From the NCBI RefSeq assembly GCF_000313135.1, contig NW_004457442.1:598778-662777 (forward strand): 64,000 nucleotides of DNA, read 5' to 3'. A program made the translations under genes and the position numbers. Shown here piece by piece: positions 33,577 through 46,314 of this stretch. Position 1 is the first letter of the stretch. Each line of letters starts with the position of its first letter. The notes below the pieces were generated by a model. The model did no database searches, was not told where the DNA came from, and was given only the letters and a program-made list of their open reading frames with translations. The DNA is from Acanthamoeba castellanii str. Neff. Taxonomy: Eukaryota > Discosea > Longamoebia > Acanthamoebidae.

Positions 33577-36270
33577 TCAACCCCTCGTCGAGGGCGGCTC
33601 CTCGACGAGGAGCTTGCGGAGGTAGGCCTGCTCGACGAAGGAGAAGAGGCACGCCGAGTTGAGGAAGGCCGGCACGGAGCCCCACCGCTGGTCGATGAAG
33701 GCGAGGGTGTCCCGCATGACCTCGCGCGGCGTGCCGTCAAAGTGTTCGCCGAGGCCCTTGCTCCGGTTCTCCTTGATGATGTCCCCCATCACGAACCGCA
33801 GGTACATCTCCGACTCGGCGTAGTTCTCCACGATCGTCTCACGCGCCACCCCGCACACGCTCAGCACCAGCGCCACCACCAGCCCGGTCCTGTCCTTGCC
33901 TGTTCTCTCGCCACGTGTCACAGATGACGCCGACGCCACCGTCACGACGGTGAGCCGAGTGGAGCCGCGAAAATCGGCCATCATCGGTGCTCGGTGGGCG
34001 TACCCGAGGTGCAGTGGATGAGGAGCGGGTGGTTCCTCCTGTCGATGAGGAGGCGGAGGGCGTGGCCCAGCTCGCGCGCCGAGTGCTCGAGCAGCAGCCG
34101 CGTGAACCCGAGGAGTCCCAACGGATTGAACACCTCGCTCACGAACACCTGCGAGGCCGTCGTCGCATTGACCCTCAGGCTCGCATCTGCGCACGTCGCA
34201 GCGCATGCCCACGACACACGCAGACGAATAGAAACGGCGCTCTGGTAAAGATCCAATCTAGCAGAGGAGGAGGAGGAGAGGAGGAGAAGAAGAAAGAAGT
34301 GGAAGTGGCAGCAAGAAGGACGAGCGTGAGAAGGGAGAGGCACCGATCATGTCCTCCTCGAGGTCGACCTCGTAGAGATCGGGGCGTTCGTCGTTGGATT
34401 GGTGGTGTGATGGTGATGCCGTCCCACGGGGCGTGGATGGCGGTGGCGCGGCGGCCGCCGGAAAGTGGCGGCGCAGGTCGGGTGCGGAGGTCGAGAGGGC
34501 GGCGAGGGCGCGGTGGCGGTAGCTTCCCTTCTTCTTCTCCTTCTCACGGTCCGCGTCGCGGCCCGGCGACTGCGAGGGAAGGTCCGCGAGCGAAATCGAG
34601 GAGGCCGAGGGTGCGAGATCCGGACGGGGACGGCCTCGCAGGGAGCACGCCATCATCTTCCAGTAGACCCGCTTTGGCGCCGACATCATCAACCCTGGTT
34701 GACATCCCCCCCCCTCGCCACGGTCAGCTCGCGGAGATCGAGCATGCAGAGACATACATATTTCTTTCTATAATATATATATATATAAATAGAAATAGAG
34801 ATAATGCATAAATCATCGGTGCGTGCGTACGTACCGCGGTAGGTGAGGCGGCGGGTGACAAGGTCGATGGGGAAGCGCCGGTAGCGCGGGCAGGTGAAGG
34901 AGCGCGTCTTGCCCGGCCCTCCGCTCGTCTCGTTGGGCAGGTAGTGGTAGAGGTCCATCTCCGGCACCGTTGTGTAGTACTCCTCCGCCACCGCATCGTG
35001 CAGGTCCTCCCTTGATCACCAGCCACCAGCCACCATCAGCACCATCAGCACCACCAGCCACCAGCCACCAGCCACCAGCCATCAGCACCAGCCACCAGCC
35101 ATCACCAGTCAGCAAGAGTGAGATGCCAGAGCTCCTCCTCCCCCCTCTCTTCGTCTTCGGCTTCTTCTTCTGCCGCCCGCTCTTCCGCAGCGAGGTTGCT
35201 GCCCGTAAGGTGGCGCGTACAGTTTTTCGGCTTTGGACCGGAGGTCGAGGAGCGTCCGGATGTCGCACGCCTCCTGCCAGAACCTGGCACGCACGCACGA
35301 CATTGTTGGCGGGCGGGTGGGCGGGGGAAGGGGGGAGCGGAAGAACGCTTCAGTGGCTCCGTACTTGAGGACCGCTACCACGTCCTGCCGCGACACAGGC
35401 GCTCGCGACCAGCACGCCGACCGGTAAATGACGCCCGGCCGTAGCCGCACCCCGCCTCTGTGGGACCGAGGTGGTACGGAAGTTGGTGGCGGTGGCGGTG
35501 GCGGTGGCGGTGGCGGTGGCGGTGGCGGTGGCGGTGGCGGTGGCGGTGGCGGTGAGTTTGAAATGGCAAATCTGAGGCCGGGCGGTGCTGGGGCGGGCGG
35601 ACAGAGGGGGGGTTTCAGTGTCGCGCACCTGGAGTCGTGGAAGGTGGCAAACCCGATGTCGCGAAAGTTGAAGAGGACGGGCTTGCCGCGCCGCACTATT
35701 CGCGCATTCTCGAACTCGAGCCCCATGTCGGGTCCCTCCCCGCCGTACCCGCCCACACCGGTCTCCGCCGCCGCCGCCGTCCCGCCCTCCTTGGCCTTGT
35801 CCCGTCGAGCCCCGTACCTGCGGCCCTCCCCTCCGTCTTCATCGGCTTCGGCTTCATGATCCTCCTCATCGCCATCGCCATCGCCATCGTCTTTGTCGTC
35901 ATCGTCTTCAGCTGGTGATTCCCGGCCCGTTTCACCGTCGCTCAGGCTCATCTCGTGCCACTCCTGCACCATTTGCTCATGGCTCTGCTCCTCCTCCTCC
36001 TCCTCCTCCTCCTCCTCCCGTTCTTCGTCCGAAGGGCCGCCGAGGTGCCGCTCTCGGCGAGTGCGGGCTGCCACCATGAGGTGCGGATGGCGGCGGACAT
36101 CCAAGGGCACCACCCGGATCGTGTGGGCGGCCACCTCGCTCCCGTCGAGCGCCAGTGCCCGCGCCGCCTCGCCCTCTGTTCGGTAGCACACCACGCCGGA
36201 CCCCTCCGGCCTGCACGGCCCCCTCCCCCCGCACGTCGACCACGACGGCGATCAGCCCACGGCGCCACCG

Positions 36271-36301
<31 letters not shown>

Positions 36302-36563
36302 CTCGTGGCCAGGCCCATGTACACGCCGGCGGCTAGGAAGAGGCGGCTAGGAGGAGGAGGGCGCGGTACCGATGGAAGTGTAGGAAGGCGATGCGGCCAA
36401 AGGGAGCAAAGGCGTCGTGCAGGAGGGGTTCGGGGTCCACGAGCAGCCGCTGGAGGCCCGTCACCACGACCGCCGCGCGCGCCCCGCTCTCGTGCTGCAA
36501 CGATGCGACGTGGCGCTGCTGCTGCTGGTGGTGGTACTGGTCGTGGTGGACCTTGGGCGCCAT
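33577..36563 (-). CDS. RRM domain fused to a DSP-like tyrosine phosphatase (Y_phosphatase3 family)
   Basis: Eight exons close to 654 residues: 36563-36370, 36210-35629, 35457-35365, 35283-35221, 35010-34835, 34694-34344, 34186-34004 and 33899-33577. Residues about 29-100 form an RNA-recognition motif: RNP2-like AAVVVTGLQ, FAPFGRIAFLHFH, RNP1-like GSGVVCYRTEGEAARAL, then HTIRVVPLD. An acidic linker (about 130-200) follows. The phosphatase starts with VLFNFRDIGF, then LRPGVIYRSAC, CDIRTLLDLRS, and the CX5R P-loop HCTSGKDRT with Cys545 and Arg551, both present, followed by VALVLSVCGV and ENYAESEMYL. This order is that of the protein-tyrosine/lipid phosphatase family PF13350. A long insert (about 340-470) lies between LRS and the P-loop. 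It looks catalytically competent. RNA binding plus phosphatase in one chain is unusual. Confidence 0.88.
35483..35553. repeat. GGTGGC hexanucleotide repeat in intron
   Basis: About eleven GGTGGC units within the intron between exons 2 and 3 of the RRM-phosphatase gene. Confidence 0.92.
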
Positions 36564-37436
36564 GCCCCGGTGGGGCGTTTCGCGGTTCGGCTGTTTGTCA
36601 CGCGAGGATCCCTCCTCCTCTCGTGGTCCGCCGCCGCCACCGCCACTGCTGCCGCTGCTGTTCGTGGTGGGTGTGGTCGTGGTGTGCTGCTGGTCGCCGT
36701 CCTGCGTGCCCCCCCCCCAAATTTAACCACCGCGTGCGCAGGGACAGCACGCGCACCGTTGATTGGGGGAGGGGGTTGTGGGGGAAGGCGTACCCTCATG
36801 CTGCTGACCAAATCGCGCGCGTCCACCACCGGTGAAGAAGGGGCAGCATACATTGGGGGGGGGGGGGTAGTGTACGTGGCGGGGTCGTTTAGTTGGTCCT
36901 GTCCGCTGCAAGCTGGCTGCCCATTGGGCGGTCGCTTTTGGGCTAAATTTCTGCGGCGTGTGGCGGGCACGTCACGCGCCCCCTTAAACCAAGGTTACCC
37001 AAAGGGCGGCAAAGGAAACGGAAAGCGAACGAAAGTGGAACGGAACCACGTTGGCGGGAGGGCGCTCGACCCCGCCCTGTACGACCAGAGGGGGGGGGAG
37101 ATGACGGTGCTGCGGTGGTGGTGCAGGGTACCCTCTTCGCGGCTTCCTCCTCGTGGGACCACAGTTTGTCATTCCTCTCTTCTCCCTCCTTCACGTGTGA
37201 CGCGTGGCGGGGTCCCCACCACCACACCCCCCACATTCCCCCTCGCAAACCCACCACACAGACTTCTTCTTCTTCCTCTTCTTTTTTTTTGCTTGCCGAC
37301 GCCAACATCACCCCTACTACTGGCCTCCACCCCCGCCGCCGCCTTCTTCCCTTTGGTTGTCGTTCCTTCGGGTGCCGCCGCTCGCCAACGTGCCCACCTC
37401 CTCCCCCGCCAGGTGTTGGTGGTGGTTGTGCGCACA
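36564..37436. other. Divergent intergenic region, RRM-phosphatase and DnaJ-like genes
   Basis: About 870 bp between two divergent ATGs, presumably a bidirectional promoter region. It contains C/G homopolymer runs near 36711-36719, 36855-36867 and 37090-37098 and a T-run near 37282. No coding exon recognised. Confidence 0.4.
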
Positions 37437-40346
37437 ATGGAGCTGTTCTCCTTCCTCGAGCCCAAAGCCGGCCAGCCGCTCCCGACCTTCCAGCCCCCAC
37501 CCATTGGTGGGTTCCACCTCCACCCGCCGCCGCCGCCGCCGCTGCAGCAACAGCATCAGGCATCGTATCCGCTGGCCGGCCAGCAGCAGTGGCTGCCGCC
37601 GCCGCCGCCGACGCAGCAGCAGCAGCAGGCTTCCGAGCCCCTGCAGCAGCACCAGCAGCAGCGGCCCCGGCAGGAGCAGCAGCAGGCCGGGGAGGGCATC
37701 ACCTTCAACTTCAATCGGCGGCGTGTGGCCGGGCGGGGCGGCGATGTCGAGGTGCGCGTGTGGCTCACCTTCGAGGAGAGCGTGCGGGGCTGCATCCGCG
37801 AACTGCGCTTCCGCGCCCTCGTGCCCTGCGGCGCCTGCCGCGGACGCGGCCTCCTCTCCCTCCTCGAAGCCGGCCTCGTGCGCAGCCGCGACGAACTCAC
37901 CCCCTGCGCACACTGCCACGGCACCGGCACCTACTCTCGGTACATTTGTCTCACCATGACCGACCTGCCCCGCCCCCCCTCCCTCGTCCTTGGACGTCGT
38001 CACACGACCAACGACCAACGACCAACGACACGACACACTGTGTGTCGAATTCCAACGCCTGGTGGGTGGTGTGGCTGAGCGTTCTGGTGCAGGCGGTCGG
38101 CGCTGCTGACCATCAATTCGACGTGCTGCCACTGCAACGGGCACGGGTACCCGCTCGACCAGCCGTGCGTGCAGTGCTCCCACGGCCGACTCTCCGACGA
38201 GAAGGTGCTCCACATCGAGGTGCCGCAGGGCGTCATGCACGACATGCGCATGGTCTACTCCGGGCAGGGTGCGAACTGAGCTGACTCCTTGCGCCGCACA
38301 TATCGCACCGCAGCGCAGCCTTCTTGCATCGCCACGCATTATTATTTTTATTCGTATTATTATTATTATTCGAACCAGAGATCGCCCTCGGCTCGCGTAT
38401 GGTGGTAACTAACTCAACATTGTGCTGCTGCTGCTGGTGGCTGGTGGCTGGTGGCTGGTGGCTGGTGGTGGCTGGTGGTGCAGGCGATGCCGGTGAGTTC
38501 GGAGGCGATTCGGGCGACCTGGTGGTGGTGTTCGGGGTGGAGGAGAGCAGCCTCTTCCAGCGCGATGGAGACGACGTCCTGAGCGAGGTCAACGTCAGCT
38601 ACTTCGAGGCCGCACTCGGCGCCACCGTCCTCATCCGCGGCATCTACGGCAACGAGATCCCCCTCCCGTACGCAGCAGCCCCTTAAACCCCCCCCCTCTC
38701 TTCTTTTCCCCCTTGTCCATCCAACCCACCCAAATATGCGCTTTCCCCCGGCGCGTGTGCGGTGCGGTGCGATATTGTGCGGTGGCAGGATTCCGCCCGG
38801 CACGCAGCCCGACACCCTGTTGTGCCTCAAGGGGGAGGGCTTCTTGAGCGTGTGCGCCACGCCTGCGCCGCCGGAGCAAGATCAGGCGCCGAGCAGCAGC
38901 CTGCATCCATCCAGCAGCGTCGGCGAGGTGGGCGGCGTGCCCTCGAGCAGCTACGCGTCCTCCGCTCCTCCTACGCAGCCGCCGCCGCCGGGAGAGCAAG
39001 CGGCGTTTCCGCACTACCAGTACCGGAGGCGCCGACGGCGTTCGAGCTACCAGCCGCCGCCGGACAACGGGGAGAAGCCCACCTACCGCACCATCAACCG
39101 GACAGACTACTTCAACAGCCTCCTCCAGAAATCCAACTTCTTCAGCTCCACCTTCCTCCAGCAGGGCGGCAGCGGCCTTGCCTCTCCCTTCTCCCTCTTC
39201 AGGGACGAGAACGAGGGGGCCTCCTCTACCTCCTCCTCCTCCTCGTCGTCGTCGGCATCGGCATCATCTGTGCTGCCCAATCGGGTGGGCACGGGCGTGA
39301 GCAGCCAATGGGTTTCGGCCGCGGGAAGCGAGGGCAACAGCGAGGACGACCTCCTCGACGGCCATGACGCCGGAAGCAGCGCTGCCTCCGCCCACTCGCT
39401 CGACGATGACGCCGGACGCGAGAGCAGCGTGGGCTTTGAGGACCACCGGCAGCGCTGCCACCTCGAGGCCCGCCGCCGCGGGGTCTCGGCGAATCCCGCG
39501 GGCACCGGCGACAACGGAGACCTGCACGAGCAGCAGCCGCAGCGCGCCCCGCGGGGCCTAAAACGGCCACGCCCGGTGCGCGAGGCGGGCGGCATGTCCA
39601 CCACGGACGCGGTAGAAGAGGAGGAGCAGGAGTCCGACGACGACGGCGCGGGCATGAAGACGACGACGACGACGATGATGGCCAAGGAGGTCGAAGAGGA
39701 GCAGGAGGAGCAGGAGGGTGCTCCACTGCCGGCTCCCCTCCTTCACGAGCAGCAGCAGCAGCAGGAAGAGGAGGTCGTCAATGGCTACTCTCCCGAAGCC
39801 GAGGCCGAGCGGCGGGTGGTGGGCGGCGGCATGGCGAGCGCAGACGCGGAGGACGAGCACGACGCCGGCAGCCAGGGCCTCGAGATCCGGCACACGGTGG
39901 TGCGGACGGAAGGTCCCTGGCCTCCCTTCGACGAGGTGTTCCACAAGGCCAAGGAGGAGGAACGCGAGGAGCACGCCAGCCTCGACGCCATCGACATCGA
40001 CACCTCCTGGATGCCCCTGGACGAGCACCATGACGACCACAAGGGGTCCGCCGTCGCCGACAGCGTGCTGGTGGCCGACCTGCCGCTCGCGCCGCTACTG
40101 CCTCGACACCGAGCCCAGGCCCAGGAAAGCCCGGTGCCCGTGGTGGCGGCGCCGTCGCCGCCCACGTCCTCCCCGTCGTCGATGGCGGCTGCTGGGCAGC
40201 AGGAGCAGCAGGAGCAGCAGCGGCGAGGGAACATGTACATACGCGTCAAGGTGGGCGTGCCCCAGGCCCTCGACCCCCGGCAGGTCCACCTCCTCGCCGC
40301 CCTCCACCGCCAGTGGGCCGCCAGCTCGGCCACCGGTGACGCCTGA
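37437..40346 (+). CDS. J-domain-less type I DnaJ-like protein with long acidic tail
   Basis: Substrate-binding part of a class A Hsp40 without the J domain. Exons 37437-37939, 38093-38268, 38484-38667 and 38789-40346 close to 806 residues. Residues 1-100 are P/Q-rich. Then comes the DnaJ C-terminal domain: VEVRVWLTFEESVRGCIREL, and a zinc-finger region with CGACRGRG, CAHCHGTG, CCHCNGHG and a weaker CVQCSHGR. After it: LHIEVPQGVMHDMRMVYSGQG, GDLVVVFGVEE, NVSYFEAALGATVLIRGIYG and IPPGTQPDTLLCLKGEGF, the usual end. About 500 more residues of Ser-, Glu- and Gln-rich sequence follow, with no known domain. No HPD-containing J domain is found upstream in frame, so it cannot stimulate Hsp70 in the usual way. 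Confidence 0.88.
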
Positions 40347-40614
40347 CCAATCCGAAAAAAATATTTCGTTTATTTTTGGTACGCACGTCGGCAAAATAGC
40401 GACGTAGGCACACAACCCACGACGTCGGCAGGTTGTCCTTCCGGTGAGATCGACGTCGATGGAAGAGGGCTCTTCCGTGAAGTGGGCCACCCGCCCCAAA
40501 CGCAAAGCTGGGAGTCGTGAGAAGAAGGCCCTTCGTTGAGGATACTACCCTCGCACTACAGCAACACCCCCAACCCAACCTCTACTCGTAGCCACTCCCG
40601 CACTCCACAAATAA

Positions 40615-43349
40615 ATGACTGCCGCCGTCTCGAGAGTCCCCACCACCGACGAAGGGGCCACGTGGGCCAGCTGGTTGCACCAGGCCAAGTACTACCCCCC
40701 CCCTCTCCCATTCACCTGGACCCCATTTCGGCGGCGTGGTTGACCACGCGATTCATTGTCTGAAGCACTGCACTGCTCCTAACCCTCGGGTGCCTACCGT
40801 CTTCGTCTTCGTCTTCGTCTTCATTCTCGCCCTCCCTGCTGCTGCTGCTGTTGCAGAGGGCGGGTGGCCTCCCTGCTGAATGCCGACGAGGAGCCCAGCC
40901 CAGGGGCCGGGCCAGAGAGAGGCACACGAGCAGCAGCAGCGGCGGCCTCGCCCTCTCTGTGGCTCGACCTCGGTCCCCAATGGCGGCCACGCGAGCGGCG
41001 CCACCACCGTTCCACCACCTCTCCCGGTGCACCGGGGCGACCCGCGACTCACGCCCACGACGATGACGACGACGACGACGATCCCGAAGAGGCCCTGCGT
41101 CGGGCGTGGCTGGCCACTGCGCTCGCCCATCGCGAGCACAACGAGGTGCGCATCCCCAGCCTGCCACCCCACCACCACCCAACACGATGCTGTGCGGCGT
41201 TGCCCACTCCTGTGGGGTGTGGTGTGCGTGGTGTGTGGGGTGTGGGGTGTGGGGTGTGGGGTGTGGGGTGCTGTTTGGGGTGTGGGGTGTGGGGTGTGTA
41301 AATATATATATATATATCTCAATACAAAAACTTCAGCGATTGACGACAGTTGGGGGCGTGGGGCAAGGCAAGCGTGTGGCTGTACGCGCTGCCGGAGGAG
41401 CTGCAGCTGCTGCTGTTCTCCCACTTTGGCGCGGGCGACCTTGCGGCCGTGAGTCTCGTCAGCACCCTCTTCCACCGCGTACGCACTTTTTTTCAGTCCC
41501 TCTTCCCTTTTTCGTTGCTCACCACACGTGTGCCGTGTGCCGTTTTCTGGCTTCTGCTGTTTCTGCTGCTCTTCTTCTTTTGTGCAGCTGGCCTCCGACA
41601 ACGCGCTGTGGCGGCTGCAGTTCGAAAGGGCGCAGGGCGGCTGGAAGGTGGCCTGCAATGTGGGCGCCGAGCCGCTGCCTTCCGGTACAAAACCCCAGAT
41701 ATATCATTGCCACGGCACAGCATCTCTCTCTCTCTCTACACTCGCACTCGGTCCCACCCTTTTGCATTGCCGGGTCTAACGGGACGGATCGGGGGCGGTG
41801 GTCGTGGTGGTTGGCGGCGCAGGAGCGAGCCAACTGGCGCGCTGGTTCGAAGAAAAGCTGGCGTTCACCCACAGCGCACTCTCGCAGCTCATCCCTCACC
41901 AGCACCACCAGCACCACCAGCAGCACCACCAGCGGTGGCACGACCCTAGTGCCTCGCTCGCCGCGGAGATGACGTGCGCCGCGCTTGTGGACTGGAAGTC
42001 CCAGTACCACATCCACCACTCGGTCAGTCTCCTCCGTCTCCTCGCGATGAGCTGCTTTTCCGGCCCTGAGCCCCGCCTCACCCGCGCACCCCCCCGCGAG
42101 AGACTTGTGTGGTTGGATGGATAGCTGACGAGGTGGTGGCTGGTGGCTGGTGGTGGCTGGTGGGTGCGGACATGGGACTACAGGAGAGCGTGCGGCACGT
42201 GAAGCCAACGAGGAGCAAGTCGGAGGTGGTCCTGACCAAGTTCGGGGCAGCGCCCTCATCGTCCCCCCTCTCCTTCCTGCCCAAATCCATTCGGGTACCC
42301 TACTCCCCTCCCCCCACCGCATCCCACCGGCTTCTCTCCCTCTCCTCCTCCCCCTCCCCCCTCTCCGTCGCCAGTTTTTGCCCAGCGTGAGGCGTGGGGT
42401 TTATCTCTCTCCCGACTTACACGACACTTGCTCCGCGCCGGTCTAGACGACTCTGCAGCGAAAGCAGGTCTTCAAAGTGCCCATGTTTGGTCGCGGTTTG
42501 GACCTTAGCGCCAAGAAGGTACATAACCGTTCGTGTGTGTGTGTGTGTGTGTGTGTGTGGCCGTGTGTGTGTGTGGCCGTGTGTGTGGTTGTGTGTGGTG
42601 GGGCGACTTCTCCAGCTGGTTGACACTCCTCCTTTCTTTCTCCCCCCAACCGGGTGGTCGATGATGCGCTGTAGTTGCTCTACAACATGATCTGGAGTCT
42701 GGAGAGCCCGTTTCCCGTGTGTGGCCTCCATCCCGGGTCGGGTGGCATCGGAAGCGGCGTGGCGTTCAACGTGGAGGGGAAGGAACTCAACCTCACAGGT
42801 GCGCGCAACCATGATCTGAGCAGGTGGCTGGCTGGTGGTGGCTGGTGGCAGGTGGTCTCCTTATCACACTCACTCACCGATTGCTCCTCCGACGCAGTCA
42901 TCTACGAGGAGGAGGGGGTGTTCGAGAAACTGCGACCAGTTTGGCGAGACTTTTTGCAGAAGGACTCCAGCGGCCTCATCCTCGTGATGGACAACCGCGG
43001 CGATACCGAGAGCCTCGCCATGGCCAAGCGAGAACTCGCCAGGTTCGTGAGCTACGACTGCGACCCAGACGACGACCGCGCGCGTGAATGTTCCGAGAAA
43101 GAGGACGAGCAGGAGAGGCCGCTGGCGGTCACCACGCTTCCGCTCCTGGTCTTTCTGTGCGATGCCGGCACGGACGACGTCCCGCCGGAGACTCGACCCA
43201 CTGCTCCGCCCCTCACAGCCGCCCGGGTGGCTCACGAGTTTGCGCTCTCTGCCCGCATGCGGGGCAGAAAGTGGTGCGTGCGGCACGTGTGTCCGGACTC
43301 CCTCCAGGGCATCGCCGAGGGCCTCCACTGGCTCGCCGCCAACTTGTAA
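40615..43349 (+). CDS. F-box protein fused to a degenerate Arf-like GTPase domain
   Basis: Probable SCF ubiquitin-ligase adaptor of 515 residues. Exons 40615-40688, 40857-41145, 41350-41478, 41588-41684, 41823-42022, 42184-42294, 42447-42518, 42675-42798 and 42898-43349 close in frame. The F-box (about 135-180) reads LPEELQLLLFSHFGAGDLAAV, LVSTLFHRLASDNALWRLQF. From about residue 308 the chain follows Arf GTPases strand by strand. VFKVPMFGRGLDLSAKKLLY stands for the P-loop segment, GVAFNVEGKELNL for switch 1, EGVFEKLRPVWRDFLQKDSS for switch 2 and its helix, GLILVMDNRGDTESLAMAKR for GLIFVVDSNDRER, then LPLLVFLCDAGTDD and GIAEGLHWLAANL. The P-loop lacks GK[T/S], DxGGQ is gone and NKxD is lost, so it is a pseudo-GTPase. 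Confidence 0.85.
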
Positions 43350-43425
43350 TCGATTGACGTGGCATGTGAAAAGCAGCGCTGTCTGTTCATACACGCAACA
43401 GCCACCTGACGGGCTGCAGCCTCAC

Positions 43426-45552
43426 TCACGCCAGTACGCTGCTCCCGGCGGTGGAGAAGAACGAAGCGAAGTAGCCGTTCTTCTCCAGGAGCGCCGCTGG
43501 TGTGCCGCACTCCACCACACGACCTCGGTGAAGCACCACCACTCGATCTGCATTCCGCACCGCTTCTGGTCTGCGCCCCCGCCCTCGTCTGAGCGCGGAA
43601 CGGTTGTGGGGGGGGGGGAGCGCCAAGGGCAGGACGTACCGGTGGGCAATGACGATGCGCGTGTGAGCAGCAAACTGCCGGTTGATGTAGTCATGGATGC
43701 GACGTTGGCTGTGGGGGTCGAGGGAGGAATCGAACTCATCGAGGACCAGCAGCTTCGGACGCCGCAGCAGCACCCTACGACATGCACACCAGACCATACA
43801 CCACATCACATCACACCAGACCAGACCAGATCAGGGTCATATCACATACATAAATTAAATAGCATGTTGTTGGCTGGTGGAGGCTGGTGGAGGCAATGCT
43901 GCAGCCGTAACCTTGCGATGGCCAGCTTCTGCTTCTCGCCGCCGGAGAGACTCGAAGCCCGATGGCCCACAACAGTGTCATACCTTGGGCCGGTCCGACC
44001 CACGATAGACTCATTAGGCACGCCTAGTGCATGCACGCGCGGGGGGGCGGGGGCGGGGGGCGGTGTGGGTACCCGTCAGGGAGGGAGCAGATTTTGTCGT
44101 GCACGCCCACCACGCGGCAGATCTCGTGGAGCTCGTCGGTGGTGGCGTCGGCACGCCCGAGCCGTAGGTTGTTCGCCACGGTGTCGTTGAGGAGGTAGCA
44201 CTCTTGCGAGAGAAAGCCCACGTGGGCCGCCAGCCCCAGAGGCCCTGGCGCAGGCGCGCGCGAGGGGAAGCAGAAGGAGGAGGATCGGTGGTGGCTGCCT
44301 GCAATGCGCGAGAGAGGATGTCCGTCGATGAAGATCTCTCCGCGCTGCGGTCGCAGGAAGCCCATCAGGAGGAACGCCAGGGTGGTCTTGCCACTCCCGT
44401 TGGCCCCGACGATCGCCGTCAACTCGCCCGCCCTGAAGTGCACGCTCACGCCCGCGAGGGTCCACCTTCGCGCCTCCTCCACCGCCGTCTCCTCCTCCTC
44501 CGCCGCCGGCGCCGCCGCCGCCTCCTCCTCTTCTGGTCGCGTGAGAGTTCCCTTTGGCCGCTCCTCGGCCTTCCCGCCGCAGTCCGGGGGCGCACGCGTC
44601 CCTTCTCCTCCGCCCGCCGCCTCCTCGGCCGCCTCCGGTGGTGGGGCGCCGCCCTCTGGCAGAGAGGAATCGAGAAGGAGAGGAGGTGGCGGCGCGTAGG
44701 AGAAGCTCACCTGCTCGAAGCGTACGTCCCCGACCACGTCGCCCAAGCGCAGAAGCGGGACCTCCTGCTCCTCCTGCTCCTCCTTCCTGAGCCGCGACGA
44801 GGAAGTACCACTCCCCCCTCCTCCGCCTGCTGCTGCTGCTGCTGCTGCTAGCAGGCACCGGTGCGGCGGCCGGCAGGTCCACGTAGTGGAAGATGCGCTC
44901 GAAACTCACCGCGCACGTGGCCAGCTGGATCTGCACCCCGGACAAATCCGACAGCGGCCCGTAGAGCCTGGCGGTGCACCCACCCACGCGCACCCACCAG
45001 GCCACCGGCACATACAACGACAATGACGATGACGCGACGAAGAAGAAGATGAAGGTGACGACGACGACGACGGTTATTCGTATGGAAAGGTCAGAGCCGC
45101 GCCTCCTCGACTAAAAGAAGGAGGAAGAAAAGGTGCGGCGGCGTGTGTGCCTGGTGGGGAGGGGAACATACCGGCCAATGTAGGAGGAAAAGGCGACGAC
45201 GGTACCCATGGTGATGCCGCCCAGCCCCACCACCTGGCCATCTGAAGAGGATCGCACGCACGCAACGGGCAGCAGTGGAGGACAAGAGCGAATGTGAGCG
45301 CCACCAGCCACCATCAACCGCCGCCGCCATGTCCCACTGTACTGAACCGGAAACCCGGCCGGCAGGCAGGAGGAAGGCGACACGTGCCCTTGATCTGAAT
45401 GTTGCTGAGGTCGGTGGAGAAGAGGATGAAGATGAGCGCCCCGAGCATGTACACGATGATGGACATGAAGCTCATGGCGACCAGCAACACCTGTGTCCCT
45501 CCCCCGGGAAAACAACAACAACAACAACAACAGCAACAACACCACACACGCG

Positions 45553-45590
<38 letters not shown>

Positions 45591-46253
45591 TGAGGGCCTG
45601 ACGACGGGCAATGGCTACTACGGAGGGATTGCGAGCGAACCTGGAAGAACGACGTGTGCAGGAGATTGGCGCGGCTCGTGGTGCGGGACAAGGCCTCGCT
45701 CTCCCTCCTTGGCACGCCACCAGGAATGCAGCAGCCGCAGGACTCCGCGTCAGTAGTTGCGGCCGTAGAGAAGGAGAGGCGTAGGGGATGGCTGCTGGCT
45801 TATGCCAGACGCATGGGGTGCGGTGATTAACATCACGTACGTGAAGCGGTCGAGGAAGAAGCGCTGCTGTCCAAACGTGCGCGCGAGAATGACGCCGGCC
45901 ATCGTGAGCGACTCTGCGAGGGCCTCGTTCATTCCGCTCCTCCTCTGCAAGGCCTCCCTGCATAGACCACCACATCCGGTCAAATCAAATCCGGTAATTA
46001 CAGCCATTGCTTGGTGGTGGGGGAGGAAGAGGGGAGGGGAGGGGGGTTCTGCATAACAGTACTGTTTGTAGGCGCGCATGCGGGAGGACATGTAAAGGGA
46101 GGGCACGTAGAATGCCGGCACCAGCACCACGCACCCCACCGTGAGCCGCCAATCCATGCCGTACCTGCAGCCCACACGCACACGCCCACGCCCACGCCGT
46201 TGCTGCTGCTGCTGCTACGATGATTGGGGGTTGGGAGAGAGAGAAAGAGAGAG

Positions 46254-46314
<61 letters not shown>

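Noticed and set aside
35375..35628. His-Arg or Thr-Ala repeat peptides near 35480-35550
   Set aside because: These are translations of the GGTGGC intronic repeat; the RRM-phosphatase exons splice around it.
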